Positions 24,480-34,000 of a stretch of DNA of 64,000 nt are shown here, one piece after another. Each line of letters opens with the position of its first letter. Position 1 is the first letter of the stretch. Source of the stretch: an uncultured Roseburia sp. (GTDB lineage: Bacteria; Bacillota; Clostridia; Lachnospirales; Lachnospiraceae). Location of the stretch: the NCBI GenBank assembly GCA_947642555.1, contig CANRSX010000015.1, positions 1-64,000 on the forward strand. Reading direction: 5' to 3'. The notes under the pieces were generated by a model. The model was not told the origin of the DNA. It ran no database searches and saw only the letters and a program-made list of their open reading frames with translations. Made by a program: the position numbers and the translations under genes.

Positions 24480-26159
24480 ATGATACTATGCCTAAAAGAA
24501 ATCAAATCCGCACTGGAGACGGCCCAAACGCAAGGCGTTTCCATGCGCCGCCGCCTGATGATTTACCTTTTTACCATAATGCTTTTTTTCGCGCTCCTGA
24601 TTGCTATGCTGCTGCTTCTTTTCGGTGCAATCGACCCCATTGGATATGAGATTGAGCGGGCTTTGGGCAATCAACTTGAAAACACTGTAAACACCATAGA
24701 ACGTCAAAGCAACGATCAGGCAGCCTACGCACTTGCCTTTTCCCAACAGATAGCAGCAGCGGTCAAGGATGAACTTGCAGATGCCGGGATTACCTTCGAC
24801 CAGCTCCGCAATACTCCCGATGCACTGGAATCCATGCAAAACAAGCTCTTTGAGGTTGTGAATAACAATATGCTGCTTACACCTTGCAGCGGCGCATTTT
24901 GCTTTTTGAACACAACTGTCAACGATACACTACCTGACAAAAGCTATAGCGGGCTGTATCTAAAATTTGCAAATCTCTATGCAGAAAACACGATACATAA
25001 TGATGTTTGCCTTTTTCGTGGATTTTCCACTGTCGCGCGGGAAAAGAACATGAACCTCCATAGCACATGGCAGTTGGAAACACAAGAGGGGGTATTTCCG
25101 GAAATTGACGGATTGATGTCCGGCAAAAGCGGAAATCTTTCCGGGGCCTACTTTCTTACATCCGTTTATAAGCTGCCTGACACCTGGGAAAGTGTCCGTT
25201 TTCTCTGTATACCCATTTTAGATTCTCATGGGGTCACAATCGGCGTATGCGGCTTTGAAATCAGCAGTCTATATTTTTCACTTTCTCATAAAACGATGGG
25301 AAGCGGACAAGCGCATATCTTTTGTGCCTTGCTGACAGAAGAAACGGATCATTATGCAGGCCAGATTGCCGGAAATCAATCTGGCTATTTCCCTTTGGTT
25401 GAAAATACTTTTTCTCTTGAGAACAGGGCAAATCTGACTACCTTCCATAGCGGAGATACCGAATTTATTGGTAAAATCCAGGAGCTGAAAATAGGGACGA
25501 CTGCCCATACGGTTGCTGTTATGCTCCCTGCCACTGAATATCAGGCACTTATGCAGACGGTGCGGCTCAAAATTGCCGCATTCTTGTTTATCGCTTCTGT
25601 TGCTATTTTAATCTCTGTTCTTTGGGGCAGCAAAAAATATGTTACGCCCATATTGAAAGACCTGGAACAGATCAAAACCAGCACAGACTGGACCCAGGGA
25701 GAGTCCCATGTTTCGGAGATTGAAGACCTCTTTGCTTTCCTCGCAGAACAGGACCGGGAACATGAAGCAGCTTTATCCGCTTTGAACCAGGAGCGGCTGG
25801 AAGCTCAGAGCAGACAAGAACGGCTGCAAAGCAAACTGGAACAGACCAGCAGTGATCTTGGGTCCGCGCAGGCAGAAATTGCCCGACTTGCCTATTCCAG
25901 AAAACAAGAGATCGATCCCGACGATTTTCAATATTTTTTGGAAGGGATTAGTCAACTTACTCCAACAGAAAGAAAGGTCTTTGATCTGTATCTTGAGGGG
26001 AAAAACGCAAAAGAGATCATTGCGATCTTAGGAGTTACAGAAAATACATTAAAGTTTCACAACAAGAATATCTACAACAAACTGGGAGTTTCGTCCCGGA
26101 AACAACTCCTTCGTTATGCCACTTTGATGAAACAGCAGGAGGAAAATGATCAGCAATAA
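24480..26159 (+). CDS. Transmembrane one-component regulator: Cache-like outer domain, LuxR HTH
   Basis: A 559-residue protein. A GGGGG stands before the ATG. A first transmembrane helix at ~28-52 (LFTIMLFFALLIAMLLLL) is followed by an outer domain of ~300 residues resembling double Cache sensors (NQLENTVNTIERQSNDQAAY; DSHGVTIGVCGFEISSLYFS). A second helix lies at ~360-383. A cytosolic coiled coil (ERLEAQSRQERLQSKLEQ) leads to a LuxR-type HTH at ~478-545 (LTPTERKVFDLYLEGKNAKE, TENTLKFHNKNIYNKLGVSS). It can sense outside and bind DNA without a kinase. It is coupled to the solute-binding lipoprotein gene. Confidence 0.8.
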   Translation: MILCLKEIKSALETAQTQGVSMRRRLMIYLFTIMLFFALLIAMLLLLFGAIDPIGYEIERALGNQLENTVNTIERQSNDQAAYALAFSQQIAAAVKDELADAGITFDQLRNTPDALESMQNKLFEVVNNNMLLTPCSGAFCFLNTTVNDTLPDKSYSGLYLKFANLYAENTIHNDVCLFRGFSTVAREKNMNLHSTWQLETQEGVFPEIDGLMSGKSGNLSGAYFLTSVYKLPDTWESVRFLCIPILDSHGVTIGVCGFEISSLYFSLSHKTMGSGQAHIFCALLTEETDHYAGQIAGNQSGYFPLVENTFSLENRANLTTFHSGDTEFIGKIQELKIGTTAHTVAVMLPATEYQALMQTVRLKIAAFLFIASVAILISVLWGSKKYVTPILKDLEQIKTSTDWTQGESHVSEIEDLFAFLAEQDREHEAALSALNQERLEAQSRQERLQSKLEQTSSDLGSAQAEIARLAYSRKQEIDPDDFQYFLEGISQLTPTERKVFDLYLEGKNAKEIIAILGVTENTLKFHNKNIYNKLGVSSRKQLLRYATLMKQQEENDQQ

Positions 26160-26181
26160 CACTTGAGAATCAGCAGTTGCG

Positions 26182-28095
26182 CTACTTGGCAAGCAGGGCA
26201 TTTGTATATACAAATGCACGAAACAGACATCCGGCGTTGCCGCCGGATGTCTGTTTCTCTGCTTGTTGGGGTAGCACCCCAAACCCCTTGAACAGCCCCG
26301 TAGCCGGGGCTGGCTGCGCGTTCGGTTCCCGAACGCTGTTGCCGCCGCCCTCACAGCCGCAGCGGATACGCATGGAGACGGCGGGGATCACATCCCCCGC
26401 GCCTGTTGTTCCAGCGCCGCTTTGAGCATAGGCGGAAGCTCCTTGCCGCGGCGTTCCGCCCGCCGCAAAATACCCTGACAGGCTTTTGGGGACAAAGAGT
26501 ATCTCGCCGGCGCGTTCGCCTCTAAAATCTGCGACAAGAAAGATACGCCGGCGCCGCTGTGCTGTTCCGAAGTGTTGGGCGTCGTACACGCACCAATCAG
26601 CCCTCTCCTTATCAGAAAAAGGATTCTCGTCAGCTCCATCCCATTCTCTCATCGGATCCCCCATGTCCATGCTTCCCATCACGCTCAGATCCAGATGGGA
26701 GGCGTCCACAAGGGCATCCGAATTTCTCTGTTCCTCACCTGTGGATGGGATTGTGCCTTCTATCTGCCCTTTTATGGATTCGCTGCGCAGCTGTACCACC
26801 TCATATAATGTATCTGCTGCCTCCAGATATTCCTCATACGTATAGAAAGCGGTTGGATCGATTTCTACCAGTGAATCAATCTGACTGCGCACACGGCTAT
26901 AAAATGCTTCAAATCCACCGCCGAAAATATACTCCTCTGTAAGCTGCTGCAAATAACTATAATATTCTGACTGATATTCCTCATTTTCCATCAACGTATT
27001 AAAAAAATTTGTACCGGAAAAGGCATTGTCAATGGCATCATTTACCACACTCGTTGCACTGTTATTACCATTCATTCCACCCATGCCGCCCATGCCGCCA
27101 AGCGCAAGGTTATAATCCCACGGGAGAATATTGAGCCTTCCATCGGTCTCATACAAATAGTAATTATGCGCCATCATACCTGAAAGACTGTCTTCGTTTA
27201 CGGAAAAGACGTGGACGGCCATATATTTCAATAAATTATCCACATCCATGTATCTCTCAAGAGATGTGCCTTCTGATATATGTTTTAATGCCGTTATCAC
27301 CCGTCTGTGATCGGCTTTTCCGCTATCCGTCACTTCCCCGTCCCAGATTGCGGAATAGCTGTCCAGTTCATCGTCTGTATAGTTCAGATTGGCACCATTG
27401 CCGCCCATAGAAAATCCACCAAATCCTCCGCCTTTGAAACCGGATCCTTTTTCTCCCATATCCATACTGTCCGGTTTATAAAGTTCTCCATTTTCTGTAC
27501 CGTAATTTCTCAGCAAAAAGCTATCCTCTACCGCTTCCAGCGCCAGATACACACCCCGGTATTCGCCGTTCACAGAGATTCTGGCATAATTGTAAAGAGA
27601 GGCATCCACGTTCAGATATTGGTACATATCATAAATCAGTGCTTCTTTCATATTCGTTGCATCGGCGTAATTGTTATTTAAAACCAGTTTGTCCAGGCCA
27701 TAACAGCTCTGACCTTCTACATACTGATCAAATTCCAGTTTAAAGCTGTAGCGGTCTGTTTCCGGATCGCCTGCAATGGATGTGAGGCTCGTATTCCCTT
27801 TTGGCCGGATGCCGACACGGTAAAACATTTCACCGTTAATTTCCACGTCGCACTGGCTATAGGTCTCCGAAACAGCATTGGAAAGCATATCATTCCATTC
27901 CCCATCATCCATGATAATGTTGATGCTCAGAATTTCATCTGTATCGAACAGCCTGGACTCATACTCCATCGTAACACCCGGACCGCCCAAAACCTCTGCG
28001 AACAATTCGGCACAGGCAATTGCGGCCAGACACAGACAGGTAACAACCGCCATGACCACAGCAACGATTTTTGTAATGTTTTTATGTGCGATCAT
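26182..28095 (-). CDS. CotH-kinase-family surface protein, 3' end replaced by a DNA-methylase fragment
   Basis: A 637-codon frame. Residues 1-~500 are a CotH-type protein: membrane anchor (VVMAVVTCLCLAAIACAELF), RVGIRPKGNTSLTS, LDKLVLNNNYADATNMKEAL, MAHNYYLYETDGRLNILPWD and a Gly/Met-rich insert (GGMGGMGGMNG). CotH proteins are atypical kinases that modify surface or spore-coat proteins. From Trp501 (base 26595) the frame reads VYDAQHFGTAQRRRRIFLVA, a piece of a C5-cytosine methylase, then non-homologous mobile-element sequence. The native C-terminus is lost. The kinase core may still fold. It follows the DUF4956 gene by 12 bases. Confidence 0.75.
   Translation of the reverse strand: MIAHKNITKIVAVVMAVVTCLCLAAIACAELFAEVLGGPGVTMEYESRLFDTDEILSINIIMDDGEWNDMLSNAVSETYSQCDVEINGEMFYRVGIRPKGNTSLTSIAGDPETDRYSFKLEFDQYVEGQSCYGLDKLVLNNNYADATNMKEALIYDMYQYLNVDASLYNYARISVNGEYRGVYLALEAVEDSFLLRNYGTENGELYKPDSMDMGEKGSGFKGGGFGGFSMGGNGANLNYTDDELDSYSAIWDGEVTDSGKADHRRVITALKHISEGTSLERYMDVDNLLKYMAVHVFSVNEDSLSGMMAHNYYLYETDGRLNILPWDYNLALGGMGGMGGMNGNNSATSVVNDAIDNAFSGTNFFNTLMENEEYQSEYYSYLQQLTEEYIFGGGFEAFYSRVRSQIDSLVEIDPTAFYTYEEYLEAADTLYEVVQLRSESIKGQIEGTIPSTGEEQRNSDALVDASHLDLSVMGSMDMGDPMREWDGADENPFSDKERADWCVYDAQHFGTAQRRRRIFLVADFRGERAGEILFVPKSLSGYFAAGGTPRQGASAYAQSGAGTTGAGDVIPAVSMRIRCGCEGGGNSVREPNAQPAPATGLFKGFGVLPQQAEKQTSGGNAGCLFRAFVYTNALLAK
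26221..26256. repeat. Perfect 15-bp inverted repeat (hairpin) between converging genes
   Basis: AAACAGACATCCGGC and its exact complement GCCGGATGTCTGTTT are separated by GTTGCC. It lies 61 bases after the LuxR gene stop and within the 3' tail of the CotH chimera. It may terminate transcription from both sides, though the T-tract is poor. A second small palindrome, GGGGTAGCACCCC, follows at about 26269-26281, an arrangement reminiscent of transfer-origin regions. Confidence 0.7.
26341..26595 (-). pseudogene. Fragment of a Dcm-type C5-cytosine methyltransferase
   Basis: Residues VYDAQHFGTAQRRRRIFLVA then EILFVPKSLSGYFAAGG, and later VIPAVSMRIRCGCEGGG, match the target-recognition end of Dcm enzymes found on Firmicute prophages and conjugative elements. 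The catalytic PCQ and ENV motifs are absent. The fragment is fused in frame behind CotH, so it marks one edge of a lost or deleted mobile element. Confidence 0.8.
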
Positions 28096-28107
28096 GTTTT
28101 CCCTCCA

Positions 28108-28779
28108 TCAGGACATATATTCGCCGTTATAGCTGACTAAAGTTGCATTCTCTACCCCCGGAACATTGTGAATCCGGTTGACAAAAGAAGTGGTTGCATT
28201 TTTAGCACGAAGCTCAGCCGTCAATTCAATTCCCGCTGCATTCACTGTCTTGGACTTTACAATATATTGCTCCACATCCTGTCTCAAAATGCTAAGGGCT
28301 TCCTGCTCTGCTTTTTCATCCAACAGGTTCAGGACAAGGATATAAGGATTATTGTGGATCTTACGATTTGCAAACAGCAGGAGAATCACTCCGATCATGA
28401 CAGAGCCTATAATAGCCAGCGGGACCATTCCGGCTCCGATCACAATGCCTGCGGCCAGCGCCCAAAACAAAAACACGATCTCTACCGGTTCCTTGATGGC
28501 AGTCCGAAAACGAACAATGGATAATGCGCCGACCATGCCGAGAGAGAGCACTACATTCGAAGTCACTGCCATAATAACGAGGGTTGTGACAAGAGAAAGC
28601 CCCACCAGTGTCAGGGCAAAGCCGCTGGAATACATAATGCCCGTCAGCGTCTTTTTATAAATCACGAAAATAAACAGACCGATTACCAGTGCAACCGCCA
28701 TCCCCACAATCGTGTCAATGATGGAAAATTCCGATACGCTCTCCAAAAAACTGGATTTAAAAATATCATGAAAGCTCAT
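28108..28779 (-). CDS. DUF4956 membrane protein
   Basis: A 223-residue protein. The ATG at 28779 has AGGAGG 10 bases upstream; the longer frame above it is not supported. Three to four transmembrane helices (~22-42, 48-68, 74-92, 108-130) are followed by the family signature GMVGALSIVRFRTAIKEP and a cytosolic domain (ILVLNLLDEKAEQEALSILR). DUF4956 genes commonly accompany VTC-type polyphosphate polymerases and CotH genes in Firmicutes, exactly the neighbours found here. It is the only intact member of the trio. Confidence 0.88.
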   Translation of the reverse strand: MSFHDIFKSSFLESVSEFSIIDTIVGMAVALVIGLFIFVIYKKTLTGIMYSSGFALTLVGLSLVTTLVIMAVTSNVVLSLGMVGALSIVRFRTAIKEPVEIVFLFWALAAGIVIGAGMVPLAIIGSVMIGVILLLFANRKIHNNPYILVLNLLDEKAEQEALSILRQDVEQYIVKSKTVNAAGIELTAELRAKNATTSFVNRIHNVPGVENATLVSYNGEYMS

Positions 28780-28810
28780 TTCTTTTATTCCTCCTACTGT
28801 TTCTTGAATT

Positions 28811-29281
28811 TTAACCGAACCTTCTGCAGGCCTCATATTTTGAATAAGCCTGCTGACGAATATTTTCTGTCTTGAGAAGATCCTGAATGACATCCGGCAA
28901 AAATGCATCAAACTTAATCTCCAGTATGATCGTTCCCGGTTTGTCTGCAACATCAATATCCGAAACTCTTTCTTCTAAAAATGAACGGTGAAAAAGCGTG
29001 CTGCGAATATGGGAATCAAACGTAACACGGACATTTCCTGCCGCATATACATAGGGTTCCCGTATGTAGGATACCAGCACTTTGGGATTCAGCTGCTGGC
29101 TGCCCATTTTACAATAAAGCTCCCGCACAAGGTCCGATGGATGTGTCATCATCCAGCCTGTATCGCCTTTCAGCAAGGCTCTGCATTCTTGTTCTGTAAG
29201 CCTCGCATCTATTTTCTGGCAGAGGCTGTTCCATTTGATCTTCTTTTCCAATACCAGAAAAGAAAAGTCATCGTTAGAACG
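28811..29281 (-). pseudogene. 5'-truncated VTC-domain polyphosphate polymerase
   Basis: The frame is open from 29281 and reads NDDFSFLVLEKKIKWNSLCQ, which is the middle of a VTC domain. It continues through VLVSYIREPYVYAAGNVRVT, IILEIKFDAFLPDVIQDLL and the end of the domain. An in-frame TAG stops it upstream, and roughly the first 90-100 residues, including the basic substrate-tunnel strands, are missing. The only starts left are a TTG at 29251 or internal codons. Intact homologues of 230-280 residues make polyphosphate. This copy is probably dead. Confidence 0.8.
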
Positions 29282-29323
29282 CTAAAGACAGCCTAAAGAA
29301 ATCCGTGAAAAATCTGTGAACAG

Positions 29324-29357
29324 AAAAAGGAAGCGACCACCGTGGTCACTTCCTTTT
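29324..29357 (-). terminator. Strong bidirectional-looking terminator after the sensor kinase
   Basis: AAAAGGAAGCGACCAC and GTGGTCACTTCCTTTT pair over about 15 bp with one mismatch. Read on the minus strand the stem is followed by five T. It ends the operon containing the kinase at 29372 and separates it from the truncated VTC gene. Confidence 0.9.
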
Positions 29358-29371
29358 AAGACTATCATTGA

Positions 29372-30514
29372 TTACCGCCATATCACTTTAAATCCAATAT
29401 GGCTTGTATCTTTTTTATAAGCGTTTATTTCTCCCTTATGCTGCGTAACGATTGCTTTGGCAATGGACAGCCCGACTCCGAATCCGCCAGGAAAGGTCCT
29501 TGCTTTATCCGCCCTGTAAAACCGGTCAAACAGCCTGCCCAGCTCCAGATCACCTACGTCTGCATATGTATTTTCCACATAAAGAACCGGATGTTTCTTC
29601 TTTTCAAGTCTGAGGCTGATACTTCCTCTTTCATCACAATATCTGACCGCATTATCCAGAAGAATGGAAATCACTCTGCGGATCGCAGATTCGTCTCCCA
29701 CATAATCTGCCATCGGATCAATCTGCGCCTCCAGCGATTTTCCACGATCCTGCGCCAGCACCTGAAATTCTGAGACAACATCCATCATCATATCACTCAG
29801 GGAAAAGCGCTGCATTTCCAGATTTGTCTGATCCTCATCCATCCTCGCCAGTACAACCAGCTGGTTCACCAGCGCGCTCATGCGCTCCCCTTCGCTGCGA
29901 ATGTCCGATAACCACTCATTTTCTCCGATTTCCGCCTCCAGGATATCCAGATTTGTCATAACCAGAGTCAGCGGCGTCTTTAATTCGTGGTTTGCATCTG
30001 TGATAAACTGTTTCTGCTTTTCATAACTCTCCGCCACCGGCCGGACTGCGCGCTTCGAAAAAAATATAACGATGATCCAGATCGCAAATGCGCTGATGAT
30101 AAGCACACCGCCGGCCGCGAAAAGCATCCGGTTTGACATGAACCGGTTCATACTGCCGTCCACATAAACAATTATAGTTCCATGTTCTGTCCGATACTGC
30201 CTGTAACGGTAGTTCCCCATCCAGCCGCGTTCCCGGCCGCTTTCATCAAAACGTACAGTAAAAAAACGGGTGCTGAACGGCGTTTCCGCTGTCATAAAAT
30301 CCGGTACGCCTGCCGGCCTGCCCGGATGTCCTCTGTCATCCCTCCATTCCGGAAATCTCCCGTCATTCTCCGAAATCCGTTCTGTCAGCATATCCATTGT
30401 TTCGTTGAGCTGCCTTGTGCTAAAGCTGCAGATCAGAAAAAAGATTACCGTAAATACAAGAAGCACGGACCCTCCGCAAATGCGTATCACCTTCTTTTGC
30501 AGATGATAAATCAT
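29372..30514 (-). CDS. Two-component sensor histidine kinase (HisKA type)
   Basis: A 380-residue kinase. Two transmembrane helices (~12-30 and ~135-157) bracket an outer loop of about 100 residues (TERISENDGRFPEWRDDRGH). The HisKA H-box is FITDANHELKTPLTLVMTN. The ATPase has an N-box (ISILLDNAVRYCDERG), a modest F/G1 region (GRLFDRFYRADKARTFPGG) and G2 (GVGLSIAKAIVTQHKGEI). All catalytic boxes look intact. It overlaps the response regulator gene by 4 bases. That regulator is damaged, so the kinase may have lost its partner. Confidence 0.9.
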   Translation of the reverse strand: MIYHLQKKVIRICGGSVLLVFTVIFFLICSFSTRQLNETMDMLTERISENDGRFPEWRDDRGHPGRPAGVPDFMTAETPFSTRFFTVRFDESGRERGWMGNYRYRQYRTEHGTIIVYVDGSMNRFMSNRMLFAAGGVLIISAFAIWIIVIFFSKRAVRPVAESYEKQKQFITDANHELKTPLTLVMTNLDILEAEIGENEWLSDIRSEGERMSALVNQLVVLARMDEDQTNLEMQRFSLSDMMMDVVSEFQVLAQDRGKSLEAQIDPMADYVGDESAIRRVISILLDNAVRYCDERGSISLRLEKKKHPVLYVENTYADVGDLELGRLFDRFYRADKARTFPGGFGVGLSIAKAIVTQHKGEINAYKKDTSHIGFKVIWR

Positions 30515-31051
30515 GGCTCTTCCTCCAGAACATAGCCCGCACCGCGCACAAACCTTATACTGACAGGAGCTTCAATTTTTTCCATTTTTTTCCGCAGGTT
30601 AGAGACATGTACCCAGACAGAGCTTGTATCGATTTCTGTATTCCAGCCCCAGATATGGGTCAGAAACTGTTCCGCTGTAACAATCATTCCCGGCTTTTCC
30701 ATCAGCATTTCCAATATCTGGTATTCTTTTCCGCTAAGTGCCTGTCGTTTTGCCTGGCTCGAAATTTCATAGGCAGACCGGTTCAGCGTCAGTCCTCCAA
30801 AGGTCAGAAGGTCCGGGGTATAGTTTTCTTTCCGCCGGAGCATTGCCCGGACCCTGGCCAGAAGCTCTGCCGTTGAAAAGGGCTTGGGCAGATAATCGTC
30901 CGCCCCGGCGTCCAGCCCGTCCACCCTCTGTGAAACCTCTGTCCTGGCGGTCAGAAACAGGGCCGGAGTTGTGATACTTTCCCTTCTGAGCGTTTTTAAA
31001 ACCTCAATCCCGTCCATCCCAGGCATCATCCTCCGCAATCAGTATTTTCAT
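30511..31051 (-). pseudogene. OmpR-family response regulator with an internal frameshifting deletion
   Basis: The natural start is ATG at 31051 (GGAGAG upstream, ATGA overlap with the MFS-GH2 stop). It reads MKILIAEDDAWDGRD and then stops. The rest of the gene continues in another frame from RRMMPGMDGIEVLKTLRRES. About 40 receiver residues are gone between AEDD and MMPGMDG, including the phospho-acceptor Asp. The deletion lies at a short GATGATG sequence. Downstream, the receiver end (LTARTEVSQ, DYLPKPFSTAELLARV) and the Trans_reg_C DNA-binding domain (SSVWVHVSNLRKKMEK, FVRGAGYVLEEE) are intact. A TTG start at 31038 could give a DNA-binding remnant. Confidence 0.8.
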
Positions 31052-34000
31052 CTGCATCTCTCCAGTCCAGTGTCCCATCCGGCCATCCGCTCCGCCACCT
31101 GCCGCATCCTCCCCGGATCCACCTTACACACACGACGGTCGTAGGTGTAAAATCCGTTGATCTCGTCCTCCACGTCGCTGACCTGGGTGTAGACGCACCC
31201 GCACAGGCCGCTTTCTACAATCGGATACAGAAGCTCCTCATAGCGCGCCGCGATCCGCTCCATCAGCTCCCCTGGATCCTTGCAGGCGCCGTACCCGTAG
31301 CTGCTGTACTTCGCATAACAGCGCCCCGGCACCGCATAGGAAAACCCGCCGAATTCCGACATCAGCATCGGCCGCTCCCCGGGCACCGGCTTCTCGTCCC
31401 CGAAATAGACGTGATAGCTGTCAAAATCGCTTTTCTTCTGCGTAAACCACCCCGACGTCGCGTCATAGAGCCTGCCCGGGTCGATGCGTTTCGCCGTCTC
31501 ATACATCCGGTCGCTCTCGAACTGACCCCATCCCTCGTTAAAAATCGTGTAGGCAATGATACAGGGATGATTGTACAGATGATGCAGCGTCTGCTTCATG
31601 TGATCCTCAAACATCCGCTTTACCGCCTGCGGGACAGGATGCCTCGTGTCATCCCGCTTCACCATCCCGACCGTCGGCATCGCCGTGTCGCGCAGGAACG
31701 AATACGACCCGTTATTGACCATGTCCTGCATCACGAGCATTCCGTGCAGATCACAATAATAATAGAAGCACTCCGGCTCAATCTTGATGTGCTTGCGCAG
31801 CATATTGATTCCAAGCTCCTTCATCCGCAGGATATCCCGCTCATACTCCGCCTCCTCCGCGGGCAGGAAAATTCCGTCGCAGTAATAGCCCTGGTCGAGC
31901 ACGCCGTTTAAAAAGACAGGCTTCCCGTTTAAGCAGACGCGGTTCACTCCCTCCACGTTCTGGATCGTGATCTCCCGCAGCGCAAAATAGGCCTCGACGC
32001 GATCCTCCCCGACCGTCACTGTCATCTGATACAGATAAGGGTCCTTTGGCGACCACTGCCGCGGCTGATAGTGCTCCCCGTTTTCTGGGGCGATTTCCCG
32101 CAGGTCAATTTCCGCGACACCGCCCGCAAGCGCCGTCTCATATATCTCCCCGGTGTGCAGGTGGATCGAAATCCTGCCGCTCTCCGCAGCTTTGCCATCC
32201 GATACCGGCGCGTGTCTGCCCTCCGGCACCGACGCAGCTCCCTGTCCGGTCCGGGCCGTCGTATCGCCCTCCCCGCTCATTGTAACCTCAATCCGCACCG
32301 TCCACGCTCCGGGCGTGATCCGCAGATTCTCAATATACCGCTTTGGCACTTCCTCCAGCCACACGCTCTGCCAGATCCCGCTGACCGGTGTGTACCACAT
32401 CCCGCCGCGGCGCTTCCGCTGTTTTCCGTAGGGGTATACATGCGAGAGGGTATCCGTCACACAGACCCGCAGCTCATGCTTCTCCTTCTCCGCATCCCGC
32501 AGCGCTTCTGTCACGTCAAACGTAAATGGAAGATATCCCCCTTCGTGTCCTCCCAGCCGTTTCCCGTTTAAAAACACCTCCGCCACCTGATCCGCCGCGC
32601 CGAAATGCAGCAGCACCCGCCTCCCGGTCCCAGGGCGGTCCGCCTCAAATTCACAGGTGTATTCCAGCTTTGACCCGACGCGCTTTCCGTAGCCCGACAG
32701 AAGGGACTGCGGCGGAAACGGCATGCGGATCTCTCTCCCGTTTAACCGCCATCCCTCCGCGAGCACCTTCCAGCTGTCCCGTCTCATCTGCGGCCGCGGA
32801 TACGAATTCCAGCTCATTTCCCCGGCCAGAATACGCTCTCCGGCCTCACTCACCAGCCTCCGGTGACCGTGCCGCATCATATAAAAAATTCCGGCCAGTG
32901 CCAGAAGCAGCACGACAGCCGCCAGAAACGCCGCGGAAAAAATCCGCTGATCCGGGATAAAGGAGGTCGTACCGTCATTGTTGACGACCACGTCCGCGTC
33001 ATGCAGCACCGCGGCGCCGATGGCCGGCCCGATCATGCCGGGAACCAGCACCTGCCCGATGATGCGGATGCCCTGAAACTGCCCCGCTTTTTTCTCCGGG
33101 ATATGATTTTTAATCATCGCCCCGAAGACCGCCATCCCCGTGAGATACCCGCTCATCATCAGAAGCGATCCCAGGAAAACGACCGCGGTCGCCCGTCCGA
33201 AATACAGGATGACATAGCCCGCCATCAGCATTCCCACGGACGGGAGCAGCGAGCTCTGAAACCCCAGCATATCAAACAGCTTTCCGTAAAACGCCGTGAT
33301 CACTGCGGCCAGCACGATCGCAGGCGCCATGACGACGACATAATTCTCCATCCCAAGCCCTTTTTCATAGTAGAGAATCAGGTACGGCATATAGATATTG
33401 ATGGAAATGTTAAACAGCGCAAACGCCCCGATCACAGCGTACAAAAGCTTATGCTCCGCAAAGACGGAAGGCCGGAAGCTGTAGAACACCGTCTTCCAGT
33501 ACCCTTCTGTCCCCCGGAATCCGGACAGATCAGGCCAGTCCTGCACGAGAAACAGCCCGAGTGCGCCGATCGCAAACACCGCGCAGCCGATGATCGCAAA
33601 GATCGCGACCCAGCTCTCCTCCCGGTCCAGGTCAAAGGCCATGAATCCGCCAAATACGACAAGCGTCGCCACCAGGGGCATCATCGCGTTGATCCCCTCG
33701 ATCCGCCCGCGGCTGTTCCCGTCGCCCCAGTCCGTCATCCAGGCGTTAAAGGCCGCGTCGTTCGCCGTAGATCCTAAGAAGGTCATCAGGCAGTCCAGCG
33801 CGATCACAAGGCCGACTCCAAGGGAGGCCGCAGCCGTCACGCTCCCCGCCAGGGGCGTCAGCAGCTCCATGCGCACCAGCGCAAAGCAAAGGATCGAGAT
33901 TCCCCACAGCATATAGCCGCCGCAGATGAACCGCCTCCGCTTCCCGGTATAATCAGAATACGCTCCCATCAGAATGGTGGTGAGCGTCGCGGCAGCCGCG

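Noticed and set aside
32863-33777. A 304-codon plus-strand frame rich in His, Arg and Asp
   Set aside because: It is antisense to the MFS part of the fusion and has no domain or binding site.
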